From: Phoronis ovalis
Lineage: Eukaryota > Phoronida > Phoronidae
Direction of reading: 5' to 3'
NCBI GenBank assembly: GCA_028565635.1
Contig: JAOXYB010060112.1
Span: forward strand, 1-10,770
Length of the DNA: 10,770 bases
Position 1 is the first letter of the stretch. Each line of letters starts with the position of its first letter. The notes below the pieces were generated by a model that did not search any database, was not told the DNA's origin, and worked only from the letters and a program-made list of their open reading frames with translations. A program made the translations under genes and the position numbers. Of the stretch, positions 8,329-10,770 are shown one piece after another.

Positions 8329-8823
8329 AAGGGACTGGACATTATTTATCGGGAGGGGGTCGGCAAATTTATAAAATATAGATATCAAAATTGTTTGGCT
8401 TCCCCTCAAGCACATGGTGGCATGCGCTCCTCGGAAATTTTGTGGCATATTTGGTGCGGTTTCCTGTAATATGATGCATTTTAGGACTATTTTTGCCAGG
8501 ACCAAATATGCCACTTTTATAATTAAGAAACACATTTTACATGAAAAATATGTTTGATAATTTTTATATTCGTTTATTTACTTTTTGAATAAATTAATCT
8601 CATCTGTTATTGCTAATGGTACTTAGTCTTACTGCAGATTTTTAGTAAAACCAACCAACAAAGAAAATGTTGTTATTTAACTTACAAGGCTGGGATGTGT
8701 ATGCTTTGTACAGTGACTTGTTTTAAAACTTTTCAACCCCTCCTCACGTTCATTGTTAACTTTTTTTGCCCCCCTCCCACAAATTTGCCGACCACTCTTT
8801 TCAGAAATTATTACCAGTCCCTT
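8329..8823. mobile_element. Non-autonomous inverted-repeat (MITE-like / foldback) element, 495 bp
   Basis: The left end (8329-8370) begins AAGGGACTGG and ends GGTCGGCAAATTT. The right end (8823-8781) reads the same on the minus strand: AAGGGACTGG, a TAATAATTT block, then GGTCGGCAAATTT. The two ends align over about 42 bp with a few mismatches. A second inverted repeat lies inside (GTGGCATATTTGGT at 8442-8455, its exact complement at 8501-8514). No transposase is encoded; the 72-codon open frame here crosses the left end and looks fortuitous. A target-site duplication is not obvious, so family and exact borders are unresolved. Confidence 0.7.
8442..8514. repeat. 14-bp perfect inverted repeat inside the foldback element
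   Basis: GTGGCATATTTGGT and ACCAAATATGCCAC enclose a 45-nt loop. The match is perfect over 14 bp and nested between the outer inverted ends. Confidence 0.9.
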
Positions 8824-8943
8824 AGTTACCATTCCATAAATTCATACGATTCCGTAACTCTGTAAAGATACATACGCGAGTTGTAAAATTACAATTTCTT
8901 CTGACAATACATTTTGCTTCCCGGGTATACTGATCATATTTTT
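8824..8943. other. Spacer between repeat elements
   Basis: No gene or repeat recognised. Confidence 0.5.
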
Positions 8944-9035
8944 AGATGGGGGTGTGCAACCAAAATTCAAAATATCCACCCATTTTTAGGGTTTTCCGAC
9001 CAAAAACTGACTCCATTTTTTTAAGGTTTTCTCTC
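8944..9035 (+). repeat. Fragment of a 33-bp-period repeat family
   Basis: It opens with GATGGGGGTGTGC, similar to the TGGGGATGTGC end motif of the block at 9295, followed by two related units, acccatttttagggttttc and ctccatttttttaaggttttc, about 33 bp apart. It may be a relic of the same or a related element. Confidence 0.5.
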
Positions 9036-9294
9036 AATCAAATTGCAACTTACAGTAATAGGTATACCCATGGACTAATTAAACGGGTAGCTAGTAAAAT
9101 AGGACAATCACACTGAAAAAAAAAGAAAAGATTTATCTCGATTGGTCTAAGTTTAATGACATATTTATTTCTCCCTTGTTAAATCGAAGGAATATCATAA
9201 CATATCAATTGACTATATGATTAGGCCCAGACGTTAATTATAGTTGAGAACCGGGAGTACGTAGTCAGGTACATAGGGCATGTATATTACCTAC
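9036..9294. other. Spacer between repeat elements
   Basis: AT-rich, with no gene recognised. Confidence 0.5.
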
Positions 9295-9445
9295 TGGGGA
9301 TGTGCCGCCCGTTCGGGTCGCAATTTCACGCTTCCAGGTATAACTTCGGGTCGCTATTCTCTGGGGGGACAGTCAATATGAAAGTGGGTACGCATGTTCC
9401 AACAAAATTTCGCGTGAAAGGGTGTTTTTCGAACCGCCGCAGCGT

Positions 9446-9463
9446 ACGTAACGCGCGTTACGT
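9446..9463. repeat. 18-bp perfect CpG-rich palindrome
   Basis: ACGTAACGCGCGTTACGT equals its own reverse complement and holds five CpG dinucleotides in 18 bp, in a region that is otherwise AT-rich. Confidence 0.95.
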
Positions 9464-9489
9464 GCTTATGGTCTGTTTTTTTTGCTAAA

Positions 9490-9620
9490 ATCACGAAAAG
9501 GGGTGTTTTTTTGGTGGTGTGACACTTCCTTAGGAGTGTTTTTTCCCAAAAGTCACTTCCTTGGGGGTGTATTTTTTCAAATAACTCACTTCCTAACTCC
9601 CCCGGGGCTATTTCATCCTT
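9490..9620 (+). repeat. Degenerate 31-33-bp tandem repeat (TCACTTCC / GGGTGTTTTTT units)
   Basis: Units begin near 9491 (tcacgaaaaggggtgttttt), 9523 (cacttccttaggagtgtttt), 9554 (cacttccttgggggtgtatt) and 9587 (cacttcctaactcccccggg), giving spacings of about 32, 31 and 33 bp. Confidence 0.75.
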
Positions 9621-9623
9621 CCC

Positions 9624-9715
9624 GGTGTAATTTTGGGCAGTACTTTTCACGTTTTAGGTATAAACTAAGGCCGTAACCTTTTTTGTTTGTTATGGTATAA
9701 TTTCGGGTAGGTATT
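9624..9715 (+). repeat. Degenerate GGTATAA-type tandem repeat, left cluster
   Basis: Units ggtgtaattttgggcag (9624), ggtataaactaaggccg (9657) and ggtataatttcgggtag (9694) are 33 and 37 bp apart. Confidence 0.7.
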
Positions 9716-10109
9716 AATTATGTTTTCATCTGACAGAAAGTAGAAAAGGCTAGCTATTTAAGATTGTGCGCAGGTCTGGACGCGCGGATGCCACATGTTT
9801 CTTATAACTTTGTGTGCATTTTTATAATTTTATTTATTTATCTAACATTTAATGTTTTATATTTGTTGCACTTCGTTTGCACTTGTGCGGTCTAGAGACC
9901 CACCCATATTTTATTTCAGGTATATGGCTGCCCCTTACTCAGAGCTGCATTGTATGGTTATTGTTATTGTAAAATACAGGTGTAAACTGGACAAGGAAAC
10001 AAAATAAAAACGATTAAAAATTTCATTGTGCTTACGTTCGAAGAATACACCTTACCCAACGGATAAATGGTATATACGTGCATGGCGCATAATTTTAATT
10101 TTTACCCAA

Positions 10110-10312
10110 GGTTTAAGTATAGGTCACTGTTTTACCATATATATGATTATCGTGATTTTAACCAGTAGGTATCATAAGTTCAGGTCATGATTTTTCCATA
10201 GGTATAAATGTGGGTGTTGATTTTACCGTAGGTATAAGTTCGGGTATGGTATTTTGTAGTTTTGGTATAATTTCTGGCCTATTTTTAGTGCTACCTATGT
10301 ATAAGTTCGGGT
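10110..10312 (+). repeat. Degenerate GGTATAAGTTCGGGT tandem repeat, right cluster
   Basis: Units start near 10110, 10168, 10201, 10231, 10264 and 10298. The best copies are ggtataagttcgggt (10231) and tgtataagttcgggt (10298). Spacing is 30-34 bp, with one gap of about two units between 10110 and 10168. Confidence 0.8.
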
Positions 10313-10338
10313 AGTTGAGATCCGGTAGCACATCCCCA

Positions 10339-10770
10339 CCCAAATCGACACCAAGTACCCGCGGGATTGAGAAGGTACGGAACACTAACGGATGGATTTA
10401 GTTAGACTGTCGTAAGTCATGATTTATGGATGTGTATTTAAGATGTTTCCGATGACGGGTTAAGAGCCATATGCTGGAAACCGGTCGTCTTTTTGAGGGC
10501 TTACGGTATACTAATCATAATGAGTTCATCCCAGCATTTTTGAAAAATACCTTTAATTAATTAAGACTTAAGTGGAAATACACCACCAAGTCGTCGTGTT
10601 CCTCTTATTCCATGTATTTTAAGGTAATATTGACCTGGTTAGAATTTCAGCTGGTTGATACAGTTTTGCAGCATTTTCAGCTGGCTGGTGAATTTTAAAA
10701 AAAAATGACAAAACCTATCATTAAGTAATACATCGAAATTATAATAGATAAAAAATTATTTATAAATTGT
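10339..10770. other. Right flank; no gene seen
   Basis: AT-rich sequence without a supported gene. Two ttttcagctgg copies about 40 bp apart (near 10645 and 10675) are the only repeat noticed. Confidence 0.5.

Larger units (their letters stand above)
9295..10338. mobile_element. About 1.04-kb repeat block with inverted end motifs and internal 30-34-bp tandem repeats
   Basis: The left edge TGGGGATGTGC (9295-9305) is matched by its exact complement GCACATCCCCA (10328-10338). Between them are three clusters of degenerate direct repeats: a TCACTTCC-GGGGTGTTTTTT type at 9490-9620, and a GGTATAAGTTCGGGT type at 9624-9715 and 10110-10312, with an isolated copy at 9336. No transposase or other protein is recognised; the open frames that run through it are repeats translated by chance. 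That it is a single element is an inference from the paired ends. Confidence 0.5.

Noticed and set aside
8317-8535. 72-codon minus-strand frame
   Set aside because: It spans the left end and the internal inverted repeat of the foldback element and has no protein-like motif.
9300-9676. Three overlapping frames (62, 98, 64 codons) on both strands
   Set aside because: They are translations of the tandem repeat, open because the repeat lacks stops in some frames.
9490-10312. CRISPR-like array because of the ~32-bp period
   Set aside because: Whole units repeat with drift. There are no constant repeats separated by unique spacers, and the DNA is clearly eukaryotic.
10185-10385. 66-codon minus-strand frame with recurring I-P pattern
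   Set aside because: The recurrence comes from the 30-34-bp DNA repeat; period and frame drift, so a real protein repeat is unlikely.

Overview
The window is eukaryotic, AT-rich DNA. Its one convincing gene lies on the minus strand and is split by introns with GT/AG borders, all in phase 1. The remainder is intron, intergenic DNA and repeats. Multi-exon extracellular modules (a MAM domain), low GC and short repeat-rich elements suggest an invertebrate animal, most likely a marine lophotrochozoan such as a bivalve. That assignment is an inference and not proved by any single motif.

Gene (right to left, 6261 to about 855). A large 5' coding exon (6261-4719) encodes a signal peptide, a short two-cysteine segment and about 440 residues of coiled coil in eight related units of 49-63 residues. 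These carry 21 N-glycosylation sequons, all of the form N-hydrophobic-T. The open frame runs four codons past a good splice donor (CAG|GTAACG, phase 1) to a stop. The next intact acceptors on this strand belong to three phase-1 exons (2118-1981, 1756-1625, 1058-855) that together give a complete four-cysteine MAM domain of about 158 residues. The simplest model is a secreted, oligomeric, glycosylated coiled-coil/MAM protein. The gene may continue left of the window through a further phase-1 donor at 854, or end at an in-frame stop at 829-831.

Between the coiled-coil exon and the intact MAM exons lies a second, decayed MAM copy (4267-2812) with all three exons in the same order. It has lost its first acceptor (AG to GG), gained a stop in exon 1, lost 2 bp in exon 2 and lost the 3' end of exon 3. 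Introns and flanks of the two copies also align, so the region is a tandem segmental duplication of roughly 2.1 kb units (about 170-2290 and 2357-4380). Inside the coiled-coil exon there is a much younger duplication with 465-bp period, including 310 bp with no differences.

Right part (6262-10770). No gene is supported here. It holds a 25-bp tandem doublet (7527-7576), a 495-bp non-coding element with about 42-bp inverted ends and a nested internal inverted repeat (8329-8823), a small fragment with a 33-bp period (8944-9035), and a roughly 1-kb block (9295-10338) bounded by short inverted motifs and filled with degenerate 30-34-bp tandem repeats. An 18-bp CpG-rich perfect palindrome lies inside that block.
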